Assembly (NCBI GenBank): GCA_945865525.1
Contig: CAMBDY010000009.1
Location: 1-64,000, forward strand
DNA from: Nitrospira lenta
GTDB taxonomy: Bacteria > Nitrospirota > Nitrospiria > Nitrospirales > Nitrospiraceae
DNA: 64,000 nt
Direction of reading: 5' to 3'
The notes under the pieces were generated by a model, which did not search any database, was not told the DNA's origin, and worked only from the letters and a program-made list of their open reading frames with translations. Shown in pieces: positions 45,784-53,652 of this stretch (within the stretch, counting starts at the first letter, position 1; each line of letters starts with the position of its first letter). Made by a program: the position numbers and the translations under genes.

Positions 45784-46941
45784 TTAGCCGGCATCCGACT
45801 CTGCCCGAGCCTGTAACTCCTGCTCCTGGGCTTCTTGTTGCTGACGCAGCGCCTCGGCTTCCTCTACAAAGGCCGCCTGAATATCTTCATCCCGCTCGGC
45901 TTTTTGTTTTTCGTATTCGGTCGCGCTGATGATGTCGATCTTCCAGCCGGTCAGACGGGCGGCCAACCGGACGTTCTGGCCGTTCTTCCCGATCGCGAGC
46001 GACAACTGGGAATCCCCCACTACGACCAGCGCCGACTTCTTCTCTTCGTCGATGCCGATCTTTTCAATGCTCGCCGGGTTCAACGCTGCCGCGATAAACA
46101 CGCGTGGATCGGACGTCCAGGTAATAATGTCAATCTTCTCGCCGCGCAACTCGCGCACGACTGCCTGAACCCGTGACCCCTTAATGCCCACGCACGCCCC
46201 GACCGGATCAACGGCTTTCTCGCGCGACGTCACGGCAATCTTCGTCCGATCGCCGGCCTCCCGCACAATCGCCTTGATCTCGACGATCTTTTCGAGCACT
46301 TCTGGGACTTCTAGTTCAAACAGTTTCGCGACAAACTGCGGATGGCTGCGCGTCAAAATAACCTGCACATCCTTCGGGGTCCGGCGTACTTCCAGAAGCA
46401 TGGCCTTGACCCGATCACCGCGCCGATAGGTTTCACGTGGAATCTGTTCCTGAACCGGCAGGACGGCCTCGGTCCTCCCCAGATCCACCAGGTAGTTCCG
46501 GCGCTCCATACCGAGAAGGATGCCGTTGACCAGATCGCCCTGTCGCGTCGAGTACTCTTTTTGTACCGCTTCCCACTCAGCCTCGCGGACCTTCTGAAAA
46601 ATCACCTGCTTGGCGGTTTGGGCGGCAATCCGACCCAAATCGTTCATCTCGATCAACGACCCGATTTCGTCCCCGACCTCCGCCTCGCTGTCGAGCTGGC
46701 GCGCCTCCTGCAGCGAGATCTCAGTTTTGGGATTGGTGATCGTCTCGACGATGGTCTTCTTCGAGACAATCGCAATCTCACCCGTCTTGGCGTTGATCTC
46801 GACCTGGATGTTCTCAGTCTGTCCTAACCGCTTCTTAGCCGCCATGAGTAGGGCGGCTTCGATCGCGCCGATCACGCGGCTCTTCTCGATGCCCTTTGAT
46901 CGGCCAAGCTCATCAATGACGGAAATTAGTTCACGATTCAT
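45784..46941 (-). CDS. nusA: Transcription termination/antitermination factor NusA
   Basis: The 385-residue protein binds RNA polymerase and modulates pausing and termination. The N-terminal domain ([29 protein letters not shown]) is followed by S1 ([28 protein letters not shown]). Two KH domains follow ([52 protein letters not shown]). It ends after a short acidic/Gln-rich tail and lacks the C-terminal acidic repeats of E. coli NusA, as many bacteria do. GGAG lies eight bases before ATG. Confidence 0.96.
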   Translation of the reverse strand: MNRELISVIDELGRSKGIEKSRVIGAIEAALLMAAKKRLGQTENIQVEINAKTGEIAIVSKKTIVETITNPKTEISLQEARQLDSEAEVGDEIGSLIEMNDLGRIAAQTAKQVIFQKVREAEWEAVQKEYSTRQGDLVNGILLGMERRNYLVDLGRTEAVLPVQEQIPRETYRRGDRVKAMLLEVRRTPKDVQVILTRSHPQFVAKLFELEVPEVLEKIVEIKAIVREAGDRTKIAVTSREKAVDPVGACVGIKGSRVQAVVRELRGEKIDIITWTSDPRVFIAAALNPASIEKIGIDEEKKSALVVVGDSQLSLAIGKNGQNVRLAARLTGWKIDIISATEYEKQKAERDEDIQAAFVEEAEALRQQQEAQEQELQARAESDAG

Positions 46942-47027
46942 AGTTCACTCTCCAACGACTGCCCCTGCAGCCACCCTCCAACAATACGGCGATAGACGGC
47001 TACCGCGATGATCGACGTCGAAACGGG

Positions 47028-47504
47028 TTAAAACGTGACGACGCGACGCGCTTCAGCGATCGAGTCGAACCCCAGGAGAACCGTCCGCTCAGGGCGCGGA
47101 TCACTCACCACCACTGTCACGCCCTGCTCATTCACTGCGGTCAACAGCCCGACCACCCGCCACTGGCTATCAATCGGCTGCCGGAGCTTCACGCTCACGC
47201 GCCTCCCCACCGCTCGACGATAATCCTGAATCCGTCTAAAGGCCCGATCCAGACCGGGCGAGGAGACTTCCAGCGTATAGGCATGAGGAAAGGGATCCAG
47301 CACATCTAAGGCCGGACTGATCGCGAGATGCGCACGCCCACAATCGTCTACCGTGACACCGTCCGGCTTATCGATATACACACGCACAACGGACCGCGAA
47401 CCTTGCTCCGCGCAAACAAGGTCAACCAATTCCACGCCCAGAGCCCACAGGATAGGCGATACCACCTCGCTGATGCGGTCGACGACCGGTCGGGACTCCT
47501 TCAC
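47028..47504 (-). CDS. rimP: Ribosome maturation factor RimP
   Basis: The 158-residue protein is needed for 30S assembly. The N-terminal domain is VELVDLVCAEQGSRSVVRVYIDKPDGVTVDDC and the C-terminal Sm-like domain is LEVSSPGLDRAFRRIQDYRRAVGRRVSVKL. GTG at 47504 is preferred because AGGGG lies just upstream and the family N-terminus follows. The ORF-track start would read through a terminator hairpin. It heads rimP-nusA-infB-rbfA-truB-rpsO-pnp. Confidence 0.93.
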   Translation of the reverse strand: MKESRPVVDRISEVVSPILWALGVELVDLVCAEQGSRSVVRVYIDKPDGVTVDDCGRAHLAISPALDVLDPFPHAYTLEVSSPGLDRAFRRIQDYRRAVGRRVSVKLRQPIDSQWRVVGLLTAVNEQGVTVVVSDPRPERTVLLGFDSIAEARRVVTF

Positions 47505-47553
47505 CGGCACCCCTAGCCCTGCGTCTTTGGATAACACATACACGTGATCAAAC

Positions 47554-47577
47554 AAAAAAGTGGGCCTGAGCCCACTT
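47554..47577 (-). terminator. Intrinsic terminator / possible attenuator before rimP
   Basis: An 8-bp stem, AAGTGGGC with GCCCACTT and a four-base loop, is followed by TTTTTTG on the minus strand. It ends the aminotransferase operon. It also lies between a promoter-like pair (47589-47617) and rimP. Confidence 0.85.
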
Positions 47578-47588
47578 CCAATCACCAA

Positions 47589-47617
47589 ACCATAGCATGC
47601 CTCCTACGCCAAAGCAA
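47589..47617 (-). promoter_or_regulatory. Candidate promoter of the rimP-nusA-infB operon
   Basis: TTGCTT and TATGGT are separated by 17 bases on the minus strand. The start near 47582 would lie just upstream of the terminator hairpin, so the hairpin would be the first thing transcribed. Confidence 0.45.
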
Positions 47618-47625
47618 GGGGAGCG

Positions 47626-48465
47626 CTAGCCCGCCAAGCCCGTAAAGCCTGCGGCAAGTCGTTGGGTGATCGGTCCAGGCCGCCCATCCTTAATGACCTT
47701 GCCGTCCACCCGAACGACGGCGAGCACCTCGACGGTAGTCCCCGTGAGAAACACCTCGTCCACGCCGTAGAGATCCGTCTGCGTGATACCACATTCCTGA
47801 ACCGGCAGCCCTGCCTTCCGAGCCAGCTCTAACACGACGGCTCGTGTGACCCCGGACAAAATCGTCGGCCCCTCCGGAGCGGTCATGATCGTGCCACCCC
47901 GCACCACCATCACGTTGCTGACCGCGCCCTCCGTGATCGAACCCGCTTTGACCAAAATGGCTTCGAAGACCTGAGCCCGCTTCGCCTGCTGACGGGCGAA
48001 CACATTACCCAAGAGATTTAAGCTTTTGATGTCGCACCGGCCCCAGCGGATGTCCTCGATCGTTATCGCCTCCACCCCGTCCGTCTGCATTGATCGGCTG
48101 AGCGAATGAAGTTCACGAACCGTCATGACGACCGTGGGCACCAGATCCGCCGCGTAGGCATGGTCACGGGGCGCGACCCCTCTGGTCAGCTGAATGTAAA
48201 TTTTCGCCTCAGGATAGGCCGCCCGCCTGATCCCTTCTAAAAGATGCTTCGTCCACTCGGCGCGGGAATAGGGTTGAATCAGATCAAGCGCCGCCGCGCT
48301 ACGGTCAAGGCGCGCCAGGTGGGCTTCGAGCTCGAAGGGCTGCCCCCGGTAGGTGCGGAGCACTTCATAAATACCGTCGCCGAACTGAAAGCCCCGATCG
48401 TCGATCGAGACCATGGCGTCGGCCGGCGGCATAAACACGCCATTGACGAACGCCACATCCGGCAC
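47626..48465 (-). CDS. Class IV PLP aminotransferase (D-amino-acid or branched-chain type)
   Basis: The 279-residue fold-type IV enzyme shows FVNGVFMPPADAMVSIDDRGFQFGDGIYEVLRTY, then the PLP lysine in RWGRCDIKSLNLLGNVFARQQAK. EGAVSNVMVV, ILSGVTRAVVLELARKAG and DEVFLTGTTVEVLAVVRVDG follow. The DIKSLNLL block and the length favour a D-alanine aminotransferase-like enzyme over IlvE. The product could be D-glutamate or D-alanine for peptidoglycan. The start is GTG, immediately after the chagasin-like gene. It ends its operon at the terminator. Confidence 0.85.
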   Translation of the reverse strand: MPDVAFVNGVFMPPADAMVSIDDRGFQFGDGIYEVLRTYRGQPFELEAHLARLDRSAAALDLIQPYSRAEWTKHLLEGIRRAAYPEAKIYIQLTRGVAPRDHAYAADLVPTVVMTVRELHSLSRSMQTDGVEAITIEDIRWGRCDIKSLNLLGNVFARQQAKRAQVFEAILVKAGSITEGAVSNVMVVRGGTIMTAPEGPTILSGVTRAVVLELARKAGLPVQECGITQTDLYGVDEVFLTGTTVEVLAVVRVDGKVIKDGRPGPITQRLAAGFTGLAG

Positions 48466-48467
48466 GG

Positions 48468-48824
48468 CTACGCACTCCCGTAGGACGAGGCATCGGAAAC
48501 CGTCACCTCAAAGACGCGCCGATCCTCTGCCGTGAATTTCCACCCCAAGCGTTTCTCAAACAACACCCGATGGGTGCCCAGTTTGACCGGCTGAAACTCA
48601 AAGGTCCGCCGCCCGTTATCAACGGCATTATTGCCGGCAATACACAGGTAATCGTCTGCCAGCAGCGATAGCCCCGTCGGATCATAGGTCGGAACCCAGA
48701 GTTCCCCTCGCGTCCGATCTTCCCAGAGATGGATCTGGATGGGTCGCGCAAGGGTCGCCTGAATTACCTTGACCCCGTCCGATGCCTGAGAGCCGTCATG
48801 GTCGTGGCTCGACGTCATACTCAT
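48468..48824 (-). CDS. Chagasin-like cysteine protease inhibitor (I42 fold), cytoplasmic
   Basis: The 118-residue protein has the three loops of I42 inhibitors in order: LWVPTYDPTGLSLL in the place of the NPTTGY loop, AVDNGRRTFEFQPVKLGTH in the place of the GxGG-R loop, and EKRLGWK in the place of the RPW loop. The loops are degenerate, so inhibition is not certain. There is no signal peptide, unlike most bacterial I42 proteins. It lies between a Rieske protein and an aminotransferase. The ATG at 48824 is chosen; the upstream TTG is less likely. Confidence 0.55.
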   Translation of the reverse strand: MSMTSSHDHDGSQASDGVKVIQATLARPIQIHLWEDRTRGELWVPTYDPTGLSLLADDYLCIAGNNAVDNGRRTFEFQPVKLGTHRVLFEKRLGWKFTAEDRRVFEVTVSDASSYGSA

Positions 48825-48866
48825 CTGTACAGTGCCCAACCCTTCGCGCGCGCTGCAGCGAATCTT

Positions 48867-49187
48867 CTATGTTTTCTTCCTAGGCCCGACAAAAATATCG
48901 GCGCCCTCCACCCGCACGTCATAACTCCCCACGCAATACCCGCCCCCGTCCGTTCCTTGCCCGTTTCGGATATCAAAGGCCAGATCATGCCAAGGACAAG
49001 CCACAACAAATCCCTTCACGTGCCCTTCGCTCAGCGGGCCTCCCTCGTGGGGGCAGAGATTATGAATCGCAAAGTACGCCCCCTCAACATTAAACACTGC
49101 GAGCTCACGATTCTGTACCCTCACGACTTTTGCTTGCCCGGGCTGTAGCTCCTCAACACGGGCGACGGATTGAAATCCTTCTAACAT
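48867..49187 (-). CDS. Rieske [2Fe-2S] ferredoxin
   Basis: The 106-residue soluble protein has cluster ligands in LCPHEGGPLSEG (C-x-H) and VACPWHDLAFDIRNGQ (C-x2-H). The layout is that of small Rieske ferredoxins such as NirD and the biphenyl-dioxygenase ferredoxins. It has no signal peptide or membrane anchor. It would hand electrons to an oxygenase or reductase not present in this window. The gene follows the DUF192 protein by 44 bases on the same strand. Confidence 0.9.
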   Translation of the reverse strand: MLEGFQSVARVEELQPGQAKVVRVQNRELAVFNVEGAYFAIHNLCPHEGGPLSEGHVKGFVVACPWHDLAFDIRNGQGTDGGGYCVGSYDVRVEGADIFVGPRKKT

Positions 49188-49231
49188 GCGGCACCGACTC
49201 CTTTTTTAAAACTTTCCTCAAGCTGCAGACG

Positions 49232-49726
49232 TTACATCCGCAGCGTATATTTCAGCTCCAACCCGACCGTGACCCCTTCTCGCTCGATAAAGCCGGCTTC
49301 CATTTGAATCGCATAGCGCACCGCATCCGGCGCGGAACTATATTGAGGGCAAACCTCGTCCACGCAGGGCACGACATGCGCCTTCAGTCCCACGACATGA
49401 TGACTTTCATCGATCCAGATCATGTCCACGGGGAATCGATATCCCCTCGTCCAAACATGGTTCTGGCCGGTCGACTCAAAAATATAAAGCATCCCTCTGT
49501 TCGCCGGCAACGTCTCTCGAAAGGCGAGACCAAAAAGCAACTTCTCCGGCGTATCCGCCACCTCCGTCTCAAGCGTCCGGCCGTTCGGAAAGGACACGAT
49601 AATAATGGTCTCGTCTTTGCGATCAATCAGAAAAAACGAGGCGCTCATCAGAAAAATCGCCATAAGGACGAGAGTGATAATGCGCTTTTTTTTCTGCTCC
49701 CGATCGCTGACCGAGGGACTGGCCAT
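49232..49726 (-). CDS. DUF192 protein, membrane-anchored
   Basis: The 164-residue protein has an N-terminal membrane anchor (IITLVLMAIFLMSASFFLI) and a C-terminal DUF192 domain: EVADTPEKLLFGLAFRETLPANRGMLYIF, FPVDMIWIDESHHVVGLKAHVVPC and APDAVRYAIQMEAGFIER. DUF192 proteins are small periplasmic or extracellular beta-barrels of unknown function. ATG 49726 heads DUF192-Rieske-I42-aminotransferase. Confidence 0.9.
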   Translation of the reverse strand: MASPSVSDREQKKKRIITLVLMAIFLMSASFFLIDRKDETIIIVSFPNGRTLETEVADTPEKLLFGLAFRETLPANRGMLYIFESTGQNHVWTRGYRFPVDMIWIDESHHVVGLKAHVVPCVDEVCPQYSSAPDAVRYAIQMEAGFIEREGVTVGLELKYTLRM

Positions 49727-49786
49727 AGCGCTACTCTCTCACGAGTCGTACGGGGTGACTGGGCTCAAAGACCCATAAACGGGCCC

Positions 49787-49817
49787 ATAATACAGGTCGT
49801 CTAGGCCTTCTGGGCAA
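49787..49817 (-). promoter_or_regulatory. Weak candidate promoter of the DUF192 operon
   Basis: TTGCCC and TATTAT are separated by 19 bases on the minus strand, which is at the edge of acceptable spacing. The -10 match is good. Confidence 0.3.
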
Positions 49818-49828
49818 GGACCGTTCTG

Positions 49829-50294
<466 letters not shown>

Positions 50295-50318
50295 CCTGTC
50301 CTGTCATCGCGCAATCCT

Positions 50319-50354
50319 GAAGGCCCTACTTCTCACAAGAGCAGTAGGGCCTTC
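50319..50354 (+). terminator. Terminator-like hairpin after the ferredoxin
   Basis: An 11-bp perfect stem, GAAGGCCCTAC with GTAGGGCCTTC, lies 25 bases after the stop. The following CTGTTG is a poor T-tract, so termination may be partial. Confidence 0.6.
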
Positions 50355-50663
50355 CTGTTGCTCCATCGACCCCCACAGCGCCCCCTTCCTGGACTGCCTT
50401 CCCACTTAATCGCACCGCACTCAAAATGAGGGCCTCGGCAGGTCCTCGGTGCAGCCAGCCACGATTGCGTGCGTACCGAGACCCACTCGCCGGGGGTTGC
50501 CATCATGATGGCTTGGTACACGATCGTGAGCCAACGACGCAAGACGCCCCTCACCCGCAAACATGTTTAAGAGTGATCGTGCGGGGAGATCGCGGTGGGG
50601 GTCAAGAGTGCTCGCTCGGACCTGGCCCTCACTGCCGAGCTGCACAAGAAGTCTGCGTAGCAC
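50355..50663. other. 309-base stretch without a supported gene
   Basis: Several short ORFs overlap on both strands but none has a ribosome site, family match or typical codon pattern. A 12-bp palindrome CCATCATGATGG sits near 50497. No signature of tmRNA, SRP RNA or RNase P RNA was found. Confidence 0.5.
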
Positions 50664-50706
50664 AAAAAACCACCGCCCTCTCCGCGTGATCGCAGAGAGG
50701 GCGGTG
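50664..50706 (-). terminator. Rho-independent terminator of the cupredoxin gene
   Basis: A 12-bp stem, CACCGCCCTCTC with GAGAGGGCGGTG, is followed on the minus strand by GTTTTTTG. It begins 21 bases after the cupredoxin stop. Confidence 0.92.
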
Positions 50707-50727
50707 ATAACTCACCTCTGATAAAAA

Positions 50728-51207
50728 CTACTTGATCATCAAAATCTTACCGGACAGATGCGCCGGATGCAGATGACAGCGATAGGTCAACGTATTCCCC
50801 TGCGTGGCATAGAACATGTCGCTGGTCGGAATACCGATGTACTTCGTTTCGCCAGGCTTCAACACAATTTTGGCGTTCATCACCGTCGGAGTCAAAGAAT
50901 TCGTGGCATCAGTCATCTCAAACCCATGCTCGGCAGTCGCATTATTCGTCACCTTGAGCAAAACTGGACGCCCCGGCCGAACTTTAAAATCGATGACCGT
51001 GACGGACGGATACCACGACTTCAAAGCGCCAATCTCAACTGCGAATAGCTCGGCATCAACGTCCAGCTCACTAAACAGCTGGCCAACAACTCTGCCAGTG
51101 GCCAAATCTCCGACTTCGACTCCGCCAGCTTGGAGCGCAAACGCGGTGGATGCCCCACCTACCGCCAACATGAGGCCGAAGAAGACCCCTAACATCGTTT
51201 TGCCCAT
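50728..51207 (-). CDS. Secreted cupredoxin-domain protein
   Basis: The 159-residue protein has a signal peptide (MGKTMLGVFFGLMLAVGGASTAFA). Its C-terminal cupredoxin-like domain shows RPVLLKVTNNATAEHGFEMTD (first His), then VLKPGETKYI and TYRCHLHPAHLSGKILMIK (Cys, His). The usual axial Met of type 1 copper proteins is not at its normal place, so the site may have a different axial ligand or bind copper differently. The N-terminal 60 residues are unassigned. A role in periplasmic electron transfer or copper handling is inferred. ATG 51207 has AAGGAGG six bases upstream. Confidence 0.82.
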   Translation of the reverse strand: MGKTMLGVFFGLMLAVGGASTAFALQAGGVEVGDLATGRVVGQLFSELDVDAELFAVEIGALKSWYPSVTVIDFKVRPGRPVLLKVTNNATAEHGFEMTDATNSLTPTVMNAKIVLKPGETKYIGIPTSDMFYATQGNTLTYRCHLHPAHLSGKILMIK

Positions 51208-51353
51208 GACCTACCTCCTTAAAAAAAAGAAGAGAGTGAATCGGCTTGGTAGCACCCGCCCGCCAAGCCCGCGCGGTCTAAACCCCAACTGACAAAGACT
51301 TCTCTAGAGCGAATTCCTGTTTGATGCTTGCTCCGCGATCATCACGGAGGCCT

Positions 51354-51383
51354 CTTATAGCACGGTAACGAAAATAGACGCAA
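51354..51383 (-). promoter_or_regulatory. Candidate promoter of the cupredoxin gene
   Basis: TTGCGT and TATAAG are separated by 18 bases on the minus strand, giving a leader of about 140 bases. The rest of the 259-base gap before the spermidine-synthase-like gene shows nothing else. Confidence 0.45.
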
Positions 51384-51466
51384 GCAGGTTTCTTCGGCTC
51401 TTTCTGAAAGGCCCCTCCGAACCCGCGACGCTAGACTACCTCAAGATTCTGATCTATTTCAACATC

Positions 51467-53029
51467 TTAGTGCACGGTCACGCCTTCAGGAGACGCGGCG
51501 TGCACGGCCGATCCCATCAAGAGATCGTACGGCGCATAGTTGTCCGTGAGCACGATGCCCGGTTCCCAGGGGAGTGCGCGATGCCCCCTCAACAGGGCAA
51601 GGGCCTCGAAGGGAAGCCGCTGCCGCTCAACCAATCGGTTCACGTGATCCGCAATGGTCGTGAGATAGTGTGACGCGAGTGCGGCCCCGGCAAAAAAAAT
51701 CAGATTCTCGGACTTCGTCTGAGCCGACCTCCAGGGCCCCTTGACGGCAAAAGACTCGATATTGGGAAACGACCGTCTCATCGTCTGCACGACTGCATTG
51801 GCCCGCAGCAAATCGCCTCCCTCCCCAGACGAGGCCAGATTCACCGCCAAGATCCCGTTCGGCTTCAAATGGGCGCGCACCTCGGCGAAGAACTCAGCGG
51901 TGGTCAGATGAAAGGGAACCATGTGGCGCGCAAAGGCATCGACCCAAATAAAATCATAGGTCTGCGCCGTGGAGTGCAGAAAGACTCTGGCGTCCCGGAT
52001 ATGCACGTGATGCTGCCGCGGGGGCTGATAGGAAAAATACGTTTCGGCTAGGCGCGCAACGACGGGATCAAACTCAACCACATCCATTTCTAGGTCAGGC
52101 CACCGTTGGGCAAGCCACTTGGCCAACGATCCGCCTCCATGGCCTAAGATCAAGCCCTGCTTCGGCTCCGGTACCAACGCGAGCGATGCGACCATCAACT
52201 GGCTATACGGAAGAAACAACGTGACTGGGTCCGCCTTCCACATGACCGCATGGAACGTCCGATCTAGGATGAGATACCGGAACAGATCGTCATCACGGAC
52301 TCGGACTTGCTGATAGGGACTGTCTTCCTGATAGACCGGCGGCTTCAACTTCTGAATCGGCGACAGGGCCCCGGCTCCCAAGCCGCCGACACAAAGGATG
52401 AGGAGACCGATCACAACGGGCCTCGCGGTCGTCCCCCGAATCAACCACCAGAGACCAAGCCCCACCTGAATGGCGCCGAGCCACGCCACCAGCGCCTGAC
52501 TGCCGATCCACGACAGAAAGAAAAATGCCGTTCCCCAAGTTCCCAATAAACTTCCCATCGTGGAGAGCGCGATCATCCGGCCTGTCTGCCGACCAAAATG
52601 AGCAAGGTCCGACACGGCCAATCGCAACATGGCCGGCAACACGCCACTCAACCCAAAGGCCGGCGGGCCTAGCAACAGCGCCGCCGCCACGCAGGGTCCC
52701 CACCGTGGATCCTCAATCGCCGCCGCGACTGCGAAGAGGACCGGCTGACTGAGCCAGGCGATTAAACAGGTCCAGGCTCCGGAGAACAACAACAGGCCGG
52801 CCAGCACCTGTCCCCCACGATAGCGATCTGAGACCCAGCCCCCAAAGGCATACCCGCCGCTCATTGCGGCAAGAATCACGCCGATCAAGGCCCCCCAGAC
52901 GAACAGAGAGCTTCCGAAGACCGGCGCCAGGAGCCGGCTGCCCAAAATTTCAAGCGCCATGACCACGGCACCGGTCACCACTGCTGTGGTCAAAAGCAAC
53001 CAGCGAGGTATGTGTGTGGATCGAGGCAT
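51467..53029 (-). CDS. Membrane-fused spermidine synthase-like protein
   Basis: The 520-residue protein has about seven N-terminal membrane helices with MFS-like features (ALEILGSRLLAPVFGSS, GYAFGGWVSDRYRGG). A soluble spermidine-synthase-fold domain follows from about residue 230: QVRVRDDDLFRYLILDRTFHAV, the SAM-type motif LILGHGGGSLAKWLA, DVVEFDPVVARLAETYF and YDFIWVDAFARHMVPFHL. Such fusions are common, and most lack proof of aminopropyl transfer. The typical catalytic Asp is present in VDAF. The true substrate is unknown. ATG 53029 is chosen since the extension overlaps the CBS gene region. Confidence 0.83.
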   Translation of the reverse strand: MPRSTHIPRWLLLTTAVVTGAVVMALEILGSRLLAPVFGSSLFVWGALIGVILAAMSGGYAFGGWVSDRYRGGQVLAGLLLFSGAWTCLIAWLSQPVLFAVAAAIEDPRWGPCVAAALLLGPPAFGLSGVLPAMLRLAVSDLAHFGRQTGRMIALSTMGSLLGTWGTAFFFLSWIGSQALVAWLGAIQVGLGLWWLIRGTTARPVVIGLLILCVGGLGAGALSPIQKLKPPVYQEDSPYQQVRVRDDDLFRYLILDRTFHAVMWKADPVTLFLPYSQLMVASLALVPEPKQGLILGHGGGSLAKWLAQRWPDLEMDVVEFDPVVARLAETYFSYQPPRQHHVHIRDARVFLHSTAQTYDFIWVDAFARHMVPFHLTTAEFFAEVRAHLKPNGILAVNLASSGEGGDLLRANAVVQTMRRSFPNIESFAVKGPWRSAQTKSENLIFFAGAALASHYLTTIADHVNRLVERQRLPFEALALLRGHRALPWEPGIVLTDNYAPYDLLMGSAVHAASPEGVTVH

Positions 53030-53078
53030 CGGCCTTATCTCGAACGAACTGGTAAGGGCAACGCAGACTCCAGCGTGG

Positions 53079-53489
53079 TCACAGACCGCCCCAGTTTTTA
53101 AAGTATCGCAACAGATCACGGACCGAGATGATCCCCACGATCTGCCCCTCGTCAGAAATTGCCAGATGCCGAATCCCCTGCTCGGCCATCATTTCACTCG
53201 CCTCATGGGCCGAACTGGCACTATCGATCGACAGCAGCGGGTGGCTCATCACGGCACGCACTTGCGTTTGCTCCGCCGGCTGTCCCTCGGCCATCCCCTT
53301 GCGGACCAAATCAGACTCGCTAACTAGGCCACTGTACTGGCCCGCCTCATAGACCAACAAGGCACCAACCTTCGCCTCACGCATCGCCCTCGACGCCTCC
53401 AGCAGGGTCGCATCAGGACTGATCGTGCGCAAAGTTCTGCACATCATCACGGCCAGCGGTTGCTGTAACGGTCCGTTCTGAGTCGCCAT
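53079..53489 (-). CDS. Two-CBS-domain protein
   Basis: The 136-residue protein consists of a CBS pair only: MMCRTLRTISPDATLLEASRAMREAKVGALLVYEAG with LVSESDLVRKG, and VMSHPLLSIDSASSAHEASEMMAEQGIRHLAISD with IVGIISVRDLLRYF. CBS pairs bind adenosine nucleotides and report energy state. No effector domain is attached, so a partner protein is needed. It is expressed from its own strong promoter and is followed by the spermidine-synthase-like gene. Confidence 0.92.
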   Translation of the reverse strand: MATQNGPLQQPLAVMMCRTLRTISPDATLLEASRAMREAKVGALLVYEAGQYSGLVSESDLVRKGMAEGQPAEQTQVRAVMSHPLLSIDSASSAHEASEMMAEQGIRHLAISDEGQIVGIISVRDLLRYFKNWGGL

Positions 53490-53518
53490 ACAATTCGTCC
53501 ATCCCCTTGAGGGGGCAA

Positions 53519-53547
53519 ATACTACTCAGCCCACGGACAGCTGTCAA
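53519..53547 (-). promoter_or_regulatory. Sigma-70 promoter of the CBS gene
   Basis: A consensus TTGACA and TAGTAT are separated by 17 bases on the minus strand. The start near 53512 leaves a leader of about 23 bases. It is the best promoter match in the window. Confidence 0.7.
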
Positions 53548-53587
53548 CGAATGGGACCTCCCGATGGGCGAGCCTCGAATAACCTCG

Positions 53588-53616
53588 TTGCTCACCCACG
53601 ACCCCATTGCTATACT
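53588..53616 (+). promoter_or_regulatory. Sigma-70 promoter of the UDP-glucose dehydrogenase gene
   Basis: TTGCTC and TATACT are separated by 17 bases, with the start near 53623, about 30 bases before the ATG. It is divergent from the CBS promoter. Confidence 0.6.
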
Positions 53617-53652
53617 GCCCCGACCGTTCGTGATGAGAGGAGGACCGTGCCC

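Noticed and set aside
47505-47588. Upstream extension of rimP
   Set aside because: It would translate a terminator stem; a GTG with AGGGG upstream fits the family start.
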